This document shows, in pieces, positions 8,007 to 16,479 of a stretch of 64,000 nt of DNA. A program made the translations under genes and the position numbers. Origin of the DNA: ZYF759 sp046297455 (lineage in GTDB: Bacteria; Pseudomonadota; Alphaproteobacteria; Rhizobiales; Rhizobiaceae); contig JBKBIT010000001.1 of the NCBI GenBank assembly GCA_046297455.1, positions 168,563 to 232,562 on the forward strand, given 5' to 3'. Each line of letters starts with the position of its first letter. Positions within the stretch are counted from its first letter, which is position 1. The notes under the pieces were generated by a model. It had not been told where the DNA came from and made no database searches. It saw only the letters and a program-made list of their open reading frames with translations.

Positions 8007-8741
8007 GTGTTAACGAAACCCCGGCCCATCCGCCTCAAGGGGCGGTCCTTTCTCGCTCTGTCGCTCGCCCCGGAACTGCCTTTCGAGGATTGGCTGGTCG
8101 GGCTCGACGACCTCGCCGCCCGCTCCGCCGGCTTCTTTCTGAGGCGCCCGGTTGTGCTGGATGTGGGCGGGCTCGACATCGACAAGGCGGAACTGCGCGC
8201 GCTCGTCGACGAGCTTGGCCAGCGCAATGTCCGCATCATGGGTATCGAGGGCGCGCGCCAGTCGCTGCTCGGTCCCGATTTGCCACCGGCGATGAGCGAG
8301 GGGCGCCCGGCAACGGATTTCGATCCATCGGCCGAAGCCGCTGCAGCCGAAGGCAGCGCGGCTCTGGCGGTCGAGCCTGTCCCGATTGTCATGCCGGCTG
8401 CCGCGCCGGCCACCGGCTCTCTGGTTGTCACCGAACCCGTGCGATCGGGCCAGTCGGTCTTCTTCGCTGAAGGCGATGTCACCATCGTCGGCTCGGTTGC
8501 CTCGGGCGCCGAAGTCGTCGCCGGTGGCTCAATTCATGTCTACGGCACGTTGAGAGGACGGGTCCTGGCCGGAGCCAATGGCAACGGCGCCGCACGCATC
8601 TTCTGCCGAAGGCTGGAAGCCGAGCTGATGGCCGTCGACGGGTTCTACCTGACGGCCGAGGACATGGAGCCGGATCTGCGGGGACAAGCGGTGCAGGCAT
8701 GGCTGGAAGGCCAGGCGCTGAAGACGGCAATTTTGGGCTGA
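8007..8741 (+). CDS. minC: Septum site-determining protein MinC
   Basis: A 244-residue inhibitor of FtsZ polymerisation, which with MinD keeps the division septum at mid-cell. The N-terminal domain starts IRLKGRSFLALSLAPELP. An acidic/alanine-rich linker (about 95-125) follows. The C-terminal beta-helix, which binds MinD, contains SGAEVVAGGSIHVYGTLRGR and RIFCRRLEAELMAVDGFY. The GTG at 8007 matches the usual N-terminus of rhizobial MinC (start followed by LTKPR); upstream in-frame sequence is intergenic. It is the first gene of a minCDE operon. Confidence 0.9.
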   Translation: MLTKPRPIRLKGRSFLALSLAPELPFEDWLVGLDDLAARSAGFFLRRPVVLDVGGLDIDKAELRALVDELGQRNVRIMGIEGARQSLLGPDLPPAMSEGRPATDFDPSAEAAAAEGSAALAVEPVPIVMPAAAPATGSLVVTEPVRSGQSVFFAEGDVTIVGSVASGAEVVAGGSIHVYGTLRGRVLAGANGNGAARIFCRRLEAELMAVDGFYLTAEDMEPDLRGQAVQAWLEGQALKTAILG

Positions 8742-8772
8742 CTGGCGGAAAGTTCCACTACAGGAGAGGTCG

Positions 8773-9588
8773 ATGGGCAAGGTTATCGTTGTAACGTCCG
8801 GCAAGGGCGGCGTGGGCAAGACCACGTCGGCGGCTGCACTTGGCGCGGCACTCGCGCAGGGCGGAGAGAAGGTCGTGGTCGTCGACTTCGACGTCGGTCT
8901 GCGCAATCTCGACCTCGTGATGGGCGCGGAACGGCGGGTCGTCTATGATCTCGTCAACGTGATTCAGGGAGAGGCGAAGCTCACCCAGGCGCTGATCCGC
9001 GACAAGCGCGTCGAGACGCTTTACCTCCTGCCGGCCTCTCAGACCCGCGATAAGGACAACCTGACGCCCGAAGGCGTGGAAAAGGTCATCGGGGCCCTGA
9101 AGAAGGCCTTCGACTGGGTGATTTGCGACAGCCCCGCGGGCATCGAGCGCGGCGCGACCCTTGCCATGCGCCATGCCGACACCGCCATCGTTGTCACCAA
9201 CCCGGAAGTGTCGTCGGTACGCGATTCCGACCGGATCATCGGCCTGCTCGATTCCAAGACGCTCAAGGCTGAGAACGGCGAGCGGATGGATAAGCACCTG
9301 TTGCTCACCCGTTACGATCCCAATCGGGCCGAGCGCGGCGACATGCTGAAGGTCGACGATGTGCTCGAGATCCTGTCGATCCCGCTGCTGGGCATCATTC
9401 CGGAGAGCATGGACGTGCTGCGCGCCTCCAATCTCGGCTCGCCGGTCACGTTGGCGGACGAGGAAAGCGCCCCGGCACGGGCCTATTTCGACGCCGCGCG
9501 GCGCCTCAAGGGTGAAGCCCTGCCGGTCACGATCCCCGGCGAGAGGCGCGGTTTCTTCGGCAAGTTCTTCGGAAGGAAGGCGGCATGA
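8773..9588 (+). CDS. minD: Septum site-determining protein MinD (ATPase)
   Basis: A 271-residue ParA-superfamily ATPase that binds the membrane in the ATP form and recruits MinC; MinE triggers its hydrolysis. The deviant Walker A is SGKGGVGKTTS with the signature Lys11 and Lys16. The switch region DFDVGLRNLDLVMG and the Walker B-like CDSPAGIERG are present. The C-terminal amphipathic membrane-targeting helix reads RRGFFGKFFGRKA. The ATG at 8773 has a strong AGGAGAGG ribosome site. Its stop overlaps the minE start (ATGA). Confidence 0.97.
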   Translation: MGKVIVVTSGKGGVGKTTSAAALGAALAQGGEKVVVVDFDVGLRNLDLVMGAERRVVYDLVNVIQGEAKLTQALIRDKRVETLYLLPASQTRDKDNLTPEGVEKVIGALKKAFDWVICDSPAGIERGATLAMRHADTAIVVTNPEVSSVRDSDRIIGLLDSKTLKAENGERMDKHLLLTRYDPNRAERGDMLKVDDVLEILSIPLLGIIPESMDVLRASNLGSPVTLADEESAPARAYFDAARRLKGEALPVTIPGERRGFFGKFFGRKAA

Positions 9589-9866
9589 ACCTGTTCAGGC
9601 TATTCTCCCGGAACCAGTCGGCGCCGGCCGCTCGTGAACGCCTGCAGGTTCTGCTCGCGCACGAACGCGCAAGTACCGGTGGCTCTGATCTGGTTTCTAA
9701 GCTGCGCGACGAAATCCTCAAGGTCATTTCCAAGCACATGCAGATCGACCAGGACAAGGTCAGCGTGCGAATGGAGCGTGGCGAGCAGGTCTCGACACTC
9801 GCCGTCGACATCGAAATCCCGTTCACCCCCGGCAAGCCGGCCGCCGCCGGCAAAAAAGCGGCCTGA
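9585..9866 (+). CDS. minE: Cell division topological specificity factor MinE
   Basis: A 93-residue protein that stimulates MinD ATPase and drives the pole-to-pole oscillation of MinCD. The N-terminal amphipathic segment (MNLFRLFSRNQSAP) and the anti-MinCD region ARERLQVLLAHERA are clear. The topological-specificity domain includes LRDEILKVISKHMQID. Four-base overlap with minD shows translational coupling. Length and motifs fit the family. Confidence 0.96.
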   Translation: MNLFRLFSRNQSAPAARERLQVLLAHERASTGGSDLVSKLRDEILKVISKHMQIDQDKVSVRMERGEQVSTLAVDIEIPFTPGKPAAAGKKAA

Positions 9867-9880
9867 TCGACCGCTCGTCT

Positions 9881-9898
9881 CGCACCTTCCCGGGTGCG
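9881..9898. terminator. Possible hairpin after minE
   Basis: Inverted repeat CGCACC (9881-9886) and GGTGCG (9893-9898) with a six-base loop, 15 bases after the minE stop. There is no clear T-tract, so it may be a transcript-stabilising hairpin rather than an intrinsic terminator. Confidence 0.3.
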
Positions 9899-9937
9899 GT
9901 GCACGATAGCGCATGCCATATCCACAGGAGCAATCAC

Positions 9938-10120
9938 GTGACCCGCATTGAACTACTGGAAAGGCTGAAGGAAATCCAGAAGTCGCCCCACAATCAGGGA
10001 CGCGACATCACCACCATCAGCGCGGTCTTGTCGAATCAGGCGCTGGCCCGCCACATCGAAGTGTGCGAACAGGCTGCGGGTTTCAAACCGGTCTCGCAAG
10101 ATCGCGCAAACGCGGCGTAG
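9938..10120 (+). CDS. Small hypothetical protein (60 aa)
   Basis: From the GTG at 9938 the product is 60 residues. It starts TRIELLERLKEIQK, looks helical and mostly soluble, and has no signal peptide or membrane segment. An ACAGGAG ribosome site lies seven bases upstream of the GTG, which is why I prefer it to the longer frame from 9899. Codon use looks like that of the neighbours. It follows minE by about 70 bp. I do not recognise a family. Confidence 0.5.
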   Translation: MTRIELLERLKEIQKSPHNQGRDITTISAVLSNQALARHIEVCEQAAGFKPVSQDRANAA

Positions 10121-10261
10121 CAACCCGCCAATATCCGGTTGCAATTGCGTGCCACGCACCAAGCGACCATAGGTGCATCGGCCTCGTTCTTGGCTGGCTG
10201 CTCGGCCTGGCAAAACCGATACGACCGCAGCAGCGGAAAGGCCTGGAAGGGCTGCGGGCAG

Positions 10262-10330
10262 AGAACTCGTGGAGACGTTGACAGTCTACCGCGACGCCTC
10301 CGAACCTGACGCCGCCAAGCCTTTCAAGCC
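10262..10330 (+). pseudogene. Remnant of a recombinase C-terminus
   Basis: The reading frame RELVETLTVYRDASEP resembles the segment LETVTVYRDPSEP of the decayed recombinase end at 19.3 kb, also at the DNA level (GTCTACCGCGACGCCTCCGAACC against GTCTACCGCGACCCCTCCGAACC). Nothing else of the gene is recognisable, and the frame soon departs from homology. I read it as a fragment of a second copy of a large serine-recombinase-like gene. No att sequence was found here. Confidence 0.35.
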
Positions 10331-10336
10331 AAGCCT

Positions 10337-11374
10337 CTACTTGGTCGTTTCATAATCCCCGATACCTCTCAGGAAGCTGGTAAGGTTCGGGCCAAGGGCA
10401 TCGCTCAGATAGCCGCCTTCCTGGACGAGAAGAAGCGGCAGGCCAAGGCCGGCCAGTGCGGCACCGATGCGGGCAAAGCCTTCGGTCGTGACCGCAAGGC
10501 CTTTCAACGGGTCGTCCTCGTGGGCATCCAGCCCCAGCGCCACCACCACGACATCGGCGCCGAAGGCGGCGATGCGTTCAAGCCCCGTGTCGAGCGCAAC
10601 CAGATAGGCGTCGTCGCCGGTGCCGCGCGCAAGCGGGATGTTCAAGTTGTAGCCAAGGCCAGCGCCTTCTCCGCGCTCATGGGCATGGCCCCAGAAGAAG
10701 GGGTAGAAGCGGATCGGGTCGGCGTGGATCGAGACAGTCAGCACGTCGGCGCGGTCGTAGAAGATGCCCTGCGTTCCGTTGCCGTGATGCACGTCGACAT
10801 CGATGATCGCCGGTCGCCGTCCGGCGCGCCGCAACCATTCCGCCGCGATTGCCGAGTTGTTGAGAAAGCAGAAGCCGCCGGCCAGATCGCCGAAGGCATG
10901 ATGGCCAGGCGGCCGAGACAGCGCGTAGACGGCGGGCGCGGCGCTCTCGACCAGCGCATTTGCGGCACTGATCGCCGTCTGCGCCGACCAGTAGGCCGCT
11001 TCCCACGTCCCCGACGAGATGGGGCAGGCGGTGTCGGCCTGATGAAACCCGGCCTGTCCGACGGCCGAGCGCGGATAGGATGCGGTGCGACGATCTGGGT
11101 GGATGTTGGGGATCACCTCGTCGGAAGCGTCGGTCATGCGCGACCAGCGCCGGTGGATCGTCTCGAGAAACACCAGATATTCGGGCGAATGGATGGAAGC
11201 GATCGGACCCATGCCGTGGTCGTAGGGCGGGGAAAAGATGCATCCCGCCGCCTCAGCGCCAGCGCGCAGAACCTCGATCCGTCGCGGCTGTTCGGGGTTT
11301 TGAAGCACCTGGCCATTGGCCATGAAGTGCTTTGGGTCGTGCAGGAACTGACGATTGTCCAGATAGGCTTTCAT
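10337..11374 (-). CDS. Histone-deacetylase-family amidohydrolase (acetylpolyamine aminohydrolase type)
   Basis: A 345-residue zinc amidohydrolase of the arginase/deacetylase fold. It would remove acetyl groups from acetylated amines such as N-acetylputrescine or acetylspermidine. Key residues are visible: the paired catalytic histidines His158/159 in SRPPGHHAF, the zinc ligands Asp194 and His196 in IDVDVHHGNGTQ, and Asp283 in LGLDAHEDDP. These fall almost exactly at the positions of Mycoplana acetylpolyamine amidohydrolase. VQEGGY near the C-terminus carries the catalytic Tyr. The start overlaps the stop of the upstream GNAT gene (ATGA). It is the last gene of the transporter/catabolic operon, so its substrate is probably what the transporter imports. 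Confidence 0.88.
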   Translation of the reverse strand: MKAYLDNRQFLHDPKHFMANGQVLQNPEQPRRIEVLRAGAEAAGCIFSPPYDHGMGPIASIHSPEYLVFLETIHRRWSRMTDASDEVIPNIHPDRRTASYPRSAVGQAGFHQADTACPISSGTWEAAYWSAQTAISAANALVESAAPAVYALSRPPGHHAFGDLAGGFCFLNNSAIAAEWLRRAGRRPAIIDVDVHHGNGTQGIFYDRADVLTVSIHADPIRFYPFFWGHAHERGEGAGLGYNLNIPLARGTGDDAYLVALDTGLERIAAFGADVVVVALGLDAHEDDPLKGLAVTTEGFARIGAALAGLGLPLLLVQEGGYLSDALGPNLTSFLRGIGDYETTK

Positions 11375-11859
11375 GCGTCGGGCTTCAGCGCGGCAAAGGC
11401 GCTGCCTTCCAGTGTGAGATAGGTGTCCTTGTCGTCAGGCGAAAAGCCCAGCCGGGCGTAGAAGGCATGTGCCGGTTCGTTGCCGGCGCGCACGGAAAGG
11501 CGCAGGAACCCCGCCGCCCATTCCGCCACCGCGACTTTCGCAGCAGTCGCAAGCAAGCGCCGGCCCAGGCCCGCGCCGCGACAATCCTCCGCCACCCACA
11601 GGTCGGAGACATAGACGCCGGCGCAGCCGCGAATGGTGGAATAAAGGGGTGAGAATATCGCGGCGCCGGCGAGCCGTCCGTCTGTCTCTGCCAGCACGCC
11701 GACGAAAGATCTGTTCGGTCCGAAGCCCGCTTCGGCGATGTCCTCGTCGCTGGCACGGTGCGTATCGCCGTGATGGCGTGACAGCGCACGTAAGGCGGCA
11801 TTCAGAAGGCTGGCATCGCCTTTTTGCGCGCGTCGGATGAGGATCCTGCTCCTCGTCAA
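11371..11859 (-). CDS. GNAT-family N-acetyltransferase
   Basis: A 162-residue acetyl-CoA-dependent acetyltransferase. The acetyl-CoA loop is AEDCRGAGLGRRLLATAA (motif A, R/Q-x-x-G-x-G/A), preceded by the strand YVSDLWV and followed by the motif B region NEPAHAFYARLGF. The start is a TTG at 11859 that overlaps the end of the upstream BKACE gene, and its own stop overlaps the deacetylase start. An acetyltransferase next to a deacetylase in one operon suggests control of, or passage through, an acetylated amine intermediate. The substrate is unknown. Confidence 0.85.
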   Translation of the reverse strand: MTRSRILIRRAQKGDASLLNAALRALSRHHGDTHRASDEDIAEAGFGPNRSFVGVLAETDGRLAGAAIFSPLYSTIRGCAGVYVSDLWVAEDCRGAGLGRRLLATAAKVAVAEWAAGFLRLSVRAGNEPAHAFYARLGFSPDDKDTYLTLEGSAFAALKPDA

Positions 11860-12782
11860 AACGCCACCTTGCCGGCACCCTTGAGGTGTAGCATGGCGCG
11901 CGCTTCCGCCGGGGTGGCCACATCGCGTCCCAGCGCCTCGACGATCATGCGCACCTTCTCCACCTGCTGGGCATTGGAGTGCGCCAGTTCGCCCTTCTCG
12001 ATGTAGAGATTGTCTTCCAGACCGACCCGGACATGCCCGCCCATCGCTGCCGAGATGGCGGCCATTCTCATCTGCATGCGACCGGCCGCAAGGACCGAGA
12101 ATACATAGTCCATGCCGAACAGGCGGTCAGCAGTGGTCTTGAGGTGGACCAGATGTTCCGGCTCTGCCGCGATGCCGCCCAAAACGCCCATCACGAACTG
12201 GATGAAGATCGGCTTCTTGATGAGCCCTCGGTTGGCGAAATGGGCCAGCATATGCAGGTGGCCGACATCGTAGCACTCGAACTCGAAGCGTGCGCCGCGC
12301 TGCCGGCCCAGGAGATCGAGGACGCCGAGAATGTCGCGCGGGGTGTTCTTGAAGACAAGATCGTCGGAATCGCGCAGGAACGGCTCTTCCCAATCGTGCT
12401 GCCATTCGGTCCGCTTGCCGAGCATCGGATAGAGCGCGAAATTCATGGTTCCCATGTTGAGCGAGCACATTTCGGGCTGCGCCGCCATCGGCCCGGCCAG
12501 GCGTTCCTCCAGGGGCATCAGCGCGCTGCCACCGGTCGACAGGTTGATCACCGCCTCGCAGCCATCCCTGATGGCCGGCAGGAAATCCATGAAGTGTTCC
12601 TGACGGGCCGAAGGCTGTCCGGTCACGGGATCGCGTGCATGCAGGTGCAGAATGGCTGCGCCGGCCCTGGCGGCGGCGATCGACTGGCCGGCAATCTGCT
12701 CGGCTGTCACCGGCAGATGAGGCGACATCGAGGGTGTGTGGATTGAACCGGTTATGGCGCAGGAAATGATGATCTTGGACAT
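11856..12782 (-). CDS. Beta-keto acid cleavage enzyme (BKACE, DUF849 family)
   Basis: A 308-residue TIM-barrel enzyme of the 3-keto-5-aminohexanoate cleavage family. Members use a divalent metal to convert a beta-keto acid plus acetyl-CoA into acetoacetate and a new acyl-CoA. Visible marks are the N-terminal KIIISCAITGSIHTPSMSP, the metal-binding LHLHARDP, INLSTGG, and the C-terminal GLEDNLYIEKGELAHSNAQ. The ATG at 12782 starts the conserved sequence; the longer frame is antisense to the aminotransferase. It lies seven bases after the aminotransferase stop, so the aminotransferase probably makes its keto acid. The natural keto acid cannot be read from the sequence. Confidence 0.9.
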   Translation of the reverse strand: MSKIIISCAITGSIHTPSMSPHLPVTAEQIAGQSIAAARAGAAILHLHARDPVTGQPSARQEHFMDFLPAIRDGCEAVINLSTGGSALMPLEERLAGPMAAQPEMCSLNMGTMNFALYPMLGKRTEWQHDWEEPFLRDSDDLVFKNTPRDILGVLDLLGRQRGARFEFECYDVGHLHMLAHFANRGLIKKPIFIQFVMGVLGGIAAEPEHLVHLKTTADRLFGMDYVFSVLAAGRMQMRMAAISAAMGGHVRVGLEDNLYIEKGELAHSNAQQVEKVRMIVEALGRDVATPAEARAMLHLKGAGKVAF

Positions 12783-12789
12783 TTGTTTC

Positions 12790-14142
12790 TCAGGCAAGAC
12801 TCGTTGCCGTCGACCCCACATGTTCGGCGAAGCGGTCGAGCGCGCGGCCGAGCATGTCGATGATCTCCTCGACATGCGTCTCGGTGGCTATCATCGGCGG
12901 GCAGACGAGGAAATGATCACCTTCCCGGCCTTCGCGGCTGCGGCGTGAATAGATGATCAGGCCTTCCGCATAGGCCAGTTCGACAAGTTCGACATGGGCG
13001 TTGAGTTCCCGTGGCAGCGGCTGCATCGTCTTGCGATCCGCGACCAGCTCGAAGGCGAGCAGCAGGCCCTTGCCGCGCACGTCGCCGATGAAGGGAAATC
13101 GCTGCATCAGGTCGGCGAGCCGGGATTTCAGCAGCGCCCCGATGCGCGCGGCGTTCTCCATCAGCCCTTCGGCCTGGATCTCGTCGAGCACGGCAAGGCC
13201 GGCCGCGCAGGCCAGCGGATTGCCGGCATAGGTGTAGCCGTGCTGGAAGCCGCCGGCATCAAGCACCGGACCGACCAGACGCTCATGAGCGACCATGGCG
13301 CCGAGCGGGGCGTAGCCGGCCCCGAAGCCCTTTGACAGGGCGATGATGTCGGGTGCGACATCCCAGTGGTCGGCGCCGAGGAAGCGCCCCGTCCGGCCGC
13401 CGCCCGACATCACCTCGTCATGGATGAGAAGCACGCCGTGGCGGTCGCAGATCTCTCGCACCGCCTTCATGTAGCCGGCTGGCGGCACCAGCGCCCCCGT
13501 CGATGCCCCGCCGACCGGCTCGACGATGAAGGCGAGCACGGTGTCGGGACCTTCTCTCAGGATACGTTCTTCCAACATCGCCGCATAATGGACCCCGGTC
13601 GCGGGGTCTTCCGCATCAAGACCGTCCAGATAGGCGCGCGGTGCCGGTATCTTGGGCATCTCGCGCATCATCGGCAGGAAGGGCTCCGTCAGTGGCGCAT
13701 AGCCGGTGAGTGCCAAGGCGCCGAGCGTAGAGCCGTGATAGGAGGGGGTGCGCGAGATCACCTTCCAGCGACTGGCCTGCCCGACTGCCACCGCATATTG
13801 GCGCGCAAGCTTGATGGCGCTCTCCACAGCCTCGGAGCCGCCTGAGACGAAAAACACCTTGTCGAGGCCTGGCGGCGTCAGTTCAGCGGTTCGCGTGGCA
13901 AGCGCCTCGGAGGCCTCGGTCTCGAAATGGAGGCGGTAGCCGAAGGTGGATTTCTCCATCTGGCGACGCATGGCCTCCAGGACGCGCGGATTGGAATGGC
14001 CGATATTGGAGACCATGGCGCCCGACGAACCATCGAGATATCGCTTGCCCTCGACGTCCCAGAGATAGACGCCCCGTGCCTCGGCCAGCACGGGTCGCCG
14101 TGCGCGGGTCTGATAGAAGAGATGGCTGACATGCTCGCTCAT
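12790..14142 (-). CDS. Class III (omega) aminotransferase
   Basis: A 450-residue PLP-dependent aminotransferase of fold type I, class III. The PLP contacts are GGSEAVESAIKLARQY, the strand LLIHDEVMSGGGRTG with the Asp that bonds the pyridine nitrogen, and IIALSKGFGAGYAPLGA with the Schiff-base Lys. Relatives act on beta-alanine, GABA, putrescine or beta-amino acids. The start overlaps the ABC ATPase stop (ATGA), and BKACE follows directly. It most likely removes the amine from the transported compound to give an oxo acid for BKACE. The exact substrate is not determined. Confidence 0.92.
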   Translation of the reverse strand: MSEHVSHLFYQTRARRPVLAEARGVYLWDVEGKRYLDGSSGAMVSNIGHSNPRVLEAMRRQMEKSTFGYRLHFETEASEALATRTAELTPPGLDKVFFVSGGSEAVESAIKLARQYAVAVGQASRWKVISRTPSYHGSTLGALALTGYAPLTEPFLPMMREMPKIPAPRAYLDGLDAEDPATGVHYAAMLEERILREGPDTVLAFIVEPVGGASTGALVPPAGYMKAVREICDRHGVLLIHDEVMSGGGRTGRFLGADHWDVAPDIIALSKGFGAGYAPLGAMVAHERLVGPVLDAGGFQHGYTYAGNPLACAAGLAVLDEIQAEGLMENAARIGALLKSRLADLMQRFPFIGDVRGKGLLLAFELVADRKTMQPLPRELNAHVELVELAYAEGLIIYSRRSREGREGDHFLVCPPMIATETHVEEIIDMLGRALDRFAEHVGSTATSLA

Positions 14143-15227
14143 CGGTTGTCACCCGTAGGCAGCGCCGCACAGTCGCGGGGGCGGAAGCGCAGCGCGACTG
14201 TCTCGCCTTGGGCGAATGGCCGTTCGTCGATCATGTTGATTGCCTGCAATTGCTGGTCGCCAACGCGCAGGAAGTAGCGCGCGGACTGACCCTGATAGTC
14301 CACCGTTTCAACGACGGCAGGTACGGAGTAGCGGCCTTCTGCCTCGCTGTCCGGGCTTTCCAGGACGAGTTTTTCGGCGCGAATGACGAGCTTCGCCGGC
14401 CCGTTCTGACGTACCTTCGGCGCGCGGCTCGTGGGCACGGCGAGTCGCGGGAAACCGTCCAGTTCCAACCCCAATTCGTCGCCCTCCACGCCCAGTGCCG
14501 TGGCCGACAGGATATTGGAGGCGCCGAGAAACTGGGCGACGAATTCGCTTTCCGGCGTGTTGTAGACCTGTTCGGGCGCCCCGATCTGCTCCACGCGCCC
14601 TTCCGACATCACAACGATCGTATCCGACATGGCCAGAGCCTCCGATTGGTCATGGGTGACAAAGACGGAGGTGACGCCGATACGCGCCTGGATGTTCTTC
14701 AGCTCGACGCGCATGTTTTCGCGCAGATTGGCATCCAGCGCGGACAGTGGTTCGTCGAGCAGCAGGACGTCGGGCTCGATGACGATGGCGCGCGCCAGCG
14801 CCACACGCTGTTGCTGGCCGCCCGACAGTTCTCGCGGATATCTTTCGCCGAGATGGGGTAGCTGGACGAGTTCCAGCGCCTCCATCACCCGCCGGCGCGC
14901 TTCTTCGCGCGGCACCTTCCGGTATTTGAGGCCGAATGCGACATTCTCCGCCACCGTCTTGTGCGGGAACAGCGCATAGTTCTGGAAGACCAGGCCCAGA
15001 TTGCGCTTGTAGATGGGCACGTCGTTGATGCGCCGGCCCTTGATCGAGATATCGCCTTCGGTTGGGTCGAGCAGTCCGGCAATCATGCGCAGCGTCGTGG
15101 TCTTGCCGCAGCCCGAGGGTCCAAGCAGGGTCACGAAGCTGCCGTCGGGGATGTCCAGCGACATGCGATGCACGGCCGTGAAGTTGCCGAAGCGTTTGAC
15201 GATATCGGTCAGTTTGACAGCGCTCAT
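14139..15227 (-). CDS. ABC transporter ATP-binding protein (polyamine/opine type, PotA-like)
   Basis: A 362-residue importer ATPase. Walker A is GPSGCGKTT (36-44), the Q-loop lies in VFQNYALFP, the signature is LSGGQQQRVALARA, and Walker B is LLLDEPLSALD. The C-terminal third is a TOBE-type regulatory domain, as in PotA, FbpC and opine importers. The ATG at 15227 begins the conserved sequence; a further ATG pair at 15252-15254 is possible but lacks a ribosome site. It energises the two permeases and the binding protein encoded upstream in the same operon. Confidence 0.93.
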   Translation of the reverse strand: MSAVKLTDIVKRFGNFTAVHRMSLDIPDGSFVTLLGPSGCGKTTTLRMIAGLLDPTEGDISIKGRRINDVPIYKRNLGLVFQNYALFPHKTVAENVAFGLKYRKVPREEARRRVMEALELVQLPHLGERYPRELSGGQQQRVALARAIVIEPDVLLLDEPLSALDANLRENMRVELKNIQARIGVTSVFVTHDQSEALAMSDTIVVMSEGRVEQIGAPEQVYNTPESEFVAQFLGASNILSATALGVEGDELGLELDGFPRLAVPTSRAPKVRQNGPAKLVIRAEKLVLESPDSEAEGRYSVPAVVETVDYQGQSARYFLRVGDQQLQAINMIDERPFAQGETVALRFRPRDCAALPTGDNR

Positions 15228-15263
15228 CGACGAGGCTCGCTTGCGTTGCATCATGAAAAAGGA

Positions 15264-15289
15264 GCCGCGCCGCCTTGCGGCGGCGCGGC
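15264..15289 (-). terminator. Strong intercistronic hairpin downstream of the substrate-binding protein gene
   Basis: A perfect 11-bp inverted repeat (GCCGCGCCGCC / GGCGGCGCGGC). On the transcribed minus strand it is capped by the tetraloop GCAA, a GNRA loop, and followed by TCCTTTTTC. It begins 12 bases after the binding-protein stop and lies before the ATPase gene. In periplasmic-transporter operons such hairpins raise binding-protein mRNA relative to downstream genes by blocking 3' decay or causing partial termination. That function is inferred. Confidence 0.65.
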
Positions 15290-15300
15290 ATCATGCCGGA

Positions 15301-16443
15301 TCAGAAGCCCCGCTGCACGCGGGCGAACATTTCCGACCATTCCGCTTCGTTGCCGTTCCAGTATTCAGGATTGGCAAAGGTCAGTCCCGACAGCGTGCCT
15401 GACGGATCAAAGGCAGGAAGTGTCGGGATCTTGTCGCCAAGATCGACCTTTTGCGGGTCGAGTGCGGGCGGGTAGTTCTGCCCCTCGGCGACCGCGATGG
15501 ACGTTTCCGGCGCCAGCATGAAATCGAGCAGTTCCTCGCAGGCTTCCACCGGGCTTCCCTTGATGACGAAGAGGCATTCCTGCCAGCCGAAGCCGTTGGG
15601 CGGATCGATGTAGCCGATGTCGTGGCCCTGTTCCTGAAGGGCAAAGACGCGGCCCGACCAGGCTTCGGTGACCACGATCTCTTCCTCGGCCAGGAGGCTC
15701 ATCAGTTCCGCTCCGGACGCCCAGTATTTCAGCGCCAGATCGCGATGGGTGCGGATGGCATCCCACACCGCCTCCATGTCCTCGATGTTGTTGGGGTCCT
15801 GGCCGGTCTGCAGCGCGCCGTACCAGATGCGCGTGCGCCAGTCGCTCCAGCCACCGATCTTGCCCTGATAGGCGTCGTCGATGAGCAGGCTTGCGCCCTT
15901 TTCGCGGGCTTCCTCGTCGGAGATATGCGCGCGGTTATAGGCGATACCGGTGGTGCCGTAGTTATAGGGCACTGCGCTCAGATGATCCGGCGTGACAAGC
16001 CTGTAGGGCTCGATCAGCCGGGGCATGACGTATTGCATGTTGGGAATGTTGTCGACGTTCAGCGGCACGTCGAGACCGAAGCCGACATAGCGCGCATAGT
16101 CGAAGACGCCCGAAAGATGGGCAATGTTGTATTCGCCCTCCTGGCTGGCGCGCACCTGGGCGAGATATTCGTCGGCGCCGGCAAAGGTGCCGTCCACCAC
16201 GTTGATGCCAGTGGCTTCCGTATAGGGGTCGAACGCATGCTGGCGAAAGGCTTCCGACACCACGCCACCCCAGCCGTCGAAGCGCACCTGGCTGACGCCC
16301 TGCGCACGCGCCATGCCGGCAAAGGGCGTGCTGAGGCCGAAGGCGGCGCCGGCCGCGCCAATCAGCCCGAGGAATGTGCGGCGGTCGAGATCGCCGTTGC
16401 GGTAGCGTTCGCGCAGTCTTTCGTAGCGTTTCGTGTTGTCCAT
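15301..16443 (-). CDS. ABC transporter periplasmic substrate-binding protein (spermidine/putrescine type)
   Basis: A 380-residue binding protein of the PotD/PotF class. The N-terminus carries a Tat-type signal, DRRTFLGLIGAAGAAFG, followed by a likely cleavage site near FAGMARAQG, so it is exported to the periplasm. The mature part begins VSQVRFDGWGG and includes SAVPYNYGTTGIAYN and a C-terminal domain with IDPPNGFGWQECLFVIKGS, as in polyamine-binding proteins. It is followed by a strong hairpin and then by the ATPase gene. The ligand is likely a cationic amine or acyl-amine, inferred from family and operon. Confidence 0.92.
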   Translation of the reverse strand: MDNTKRYERLRERYRNGDLDRRTFLGLIGAAGAAFGLSTPFAGMARAQGVSQVRFDGWGGVVSEAFRQHAFDPYTEATGINVVDGTFAGADEYLAQVRASQEGEYNIAHLSGVFDYARYVGFGLDVPLNVDNIPNMQYVMPRLIEPYRLVTPDHLSAVPYNYGTTGIAYNRAHISDEEAREKGASLLIDDAYQGKIGGWSDWRTRIWYGALQTGQDPNNIEDMEAVWDAIRTHRDLALKYWASGAELMSLLAEEEIVVTEAWSGRVFALQEQGHDIGYIDPPNGFGWQECLFVIKGSPVEACEELLDFMLAPETSIAVAEGQNYPPALDPQKVDLGDKIPTLPAFDPSGTLSGLTFANPEYWNGNEAEWSEMFARVQRGF

Positions 16444-16479
16444 TCTCTGTCTCCTTCTGAAGGTTTGTTGGCGCGGTTC

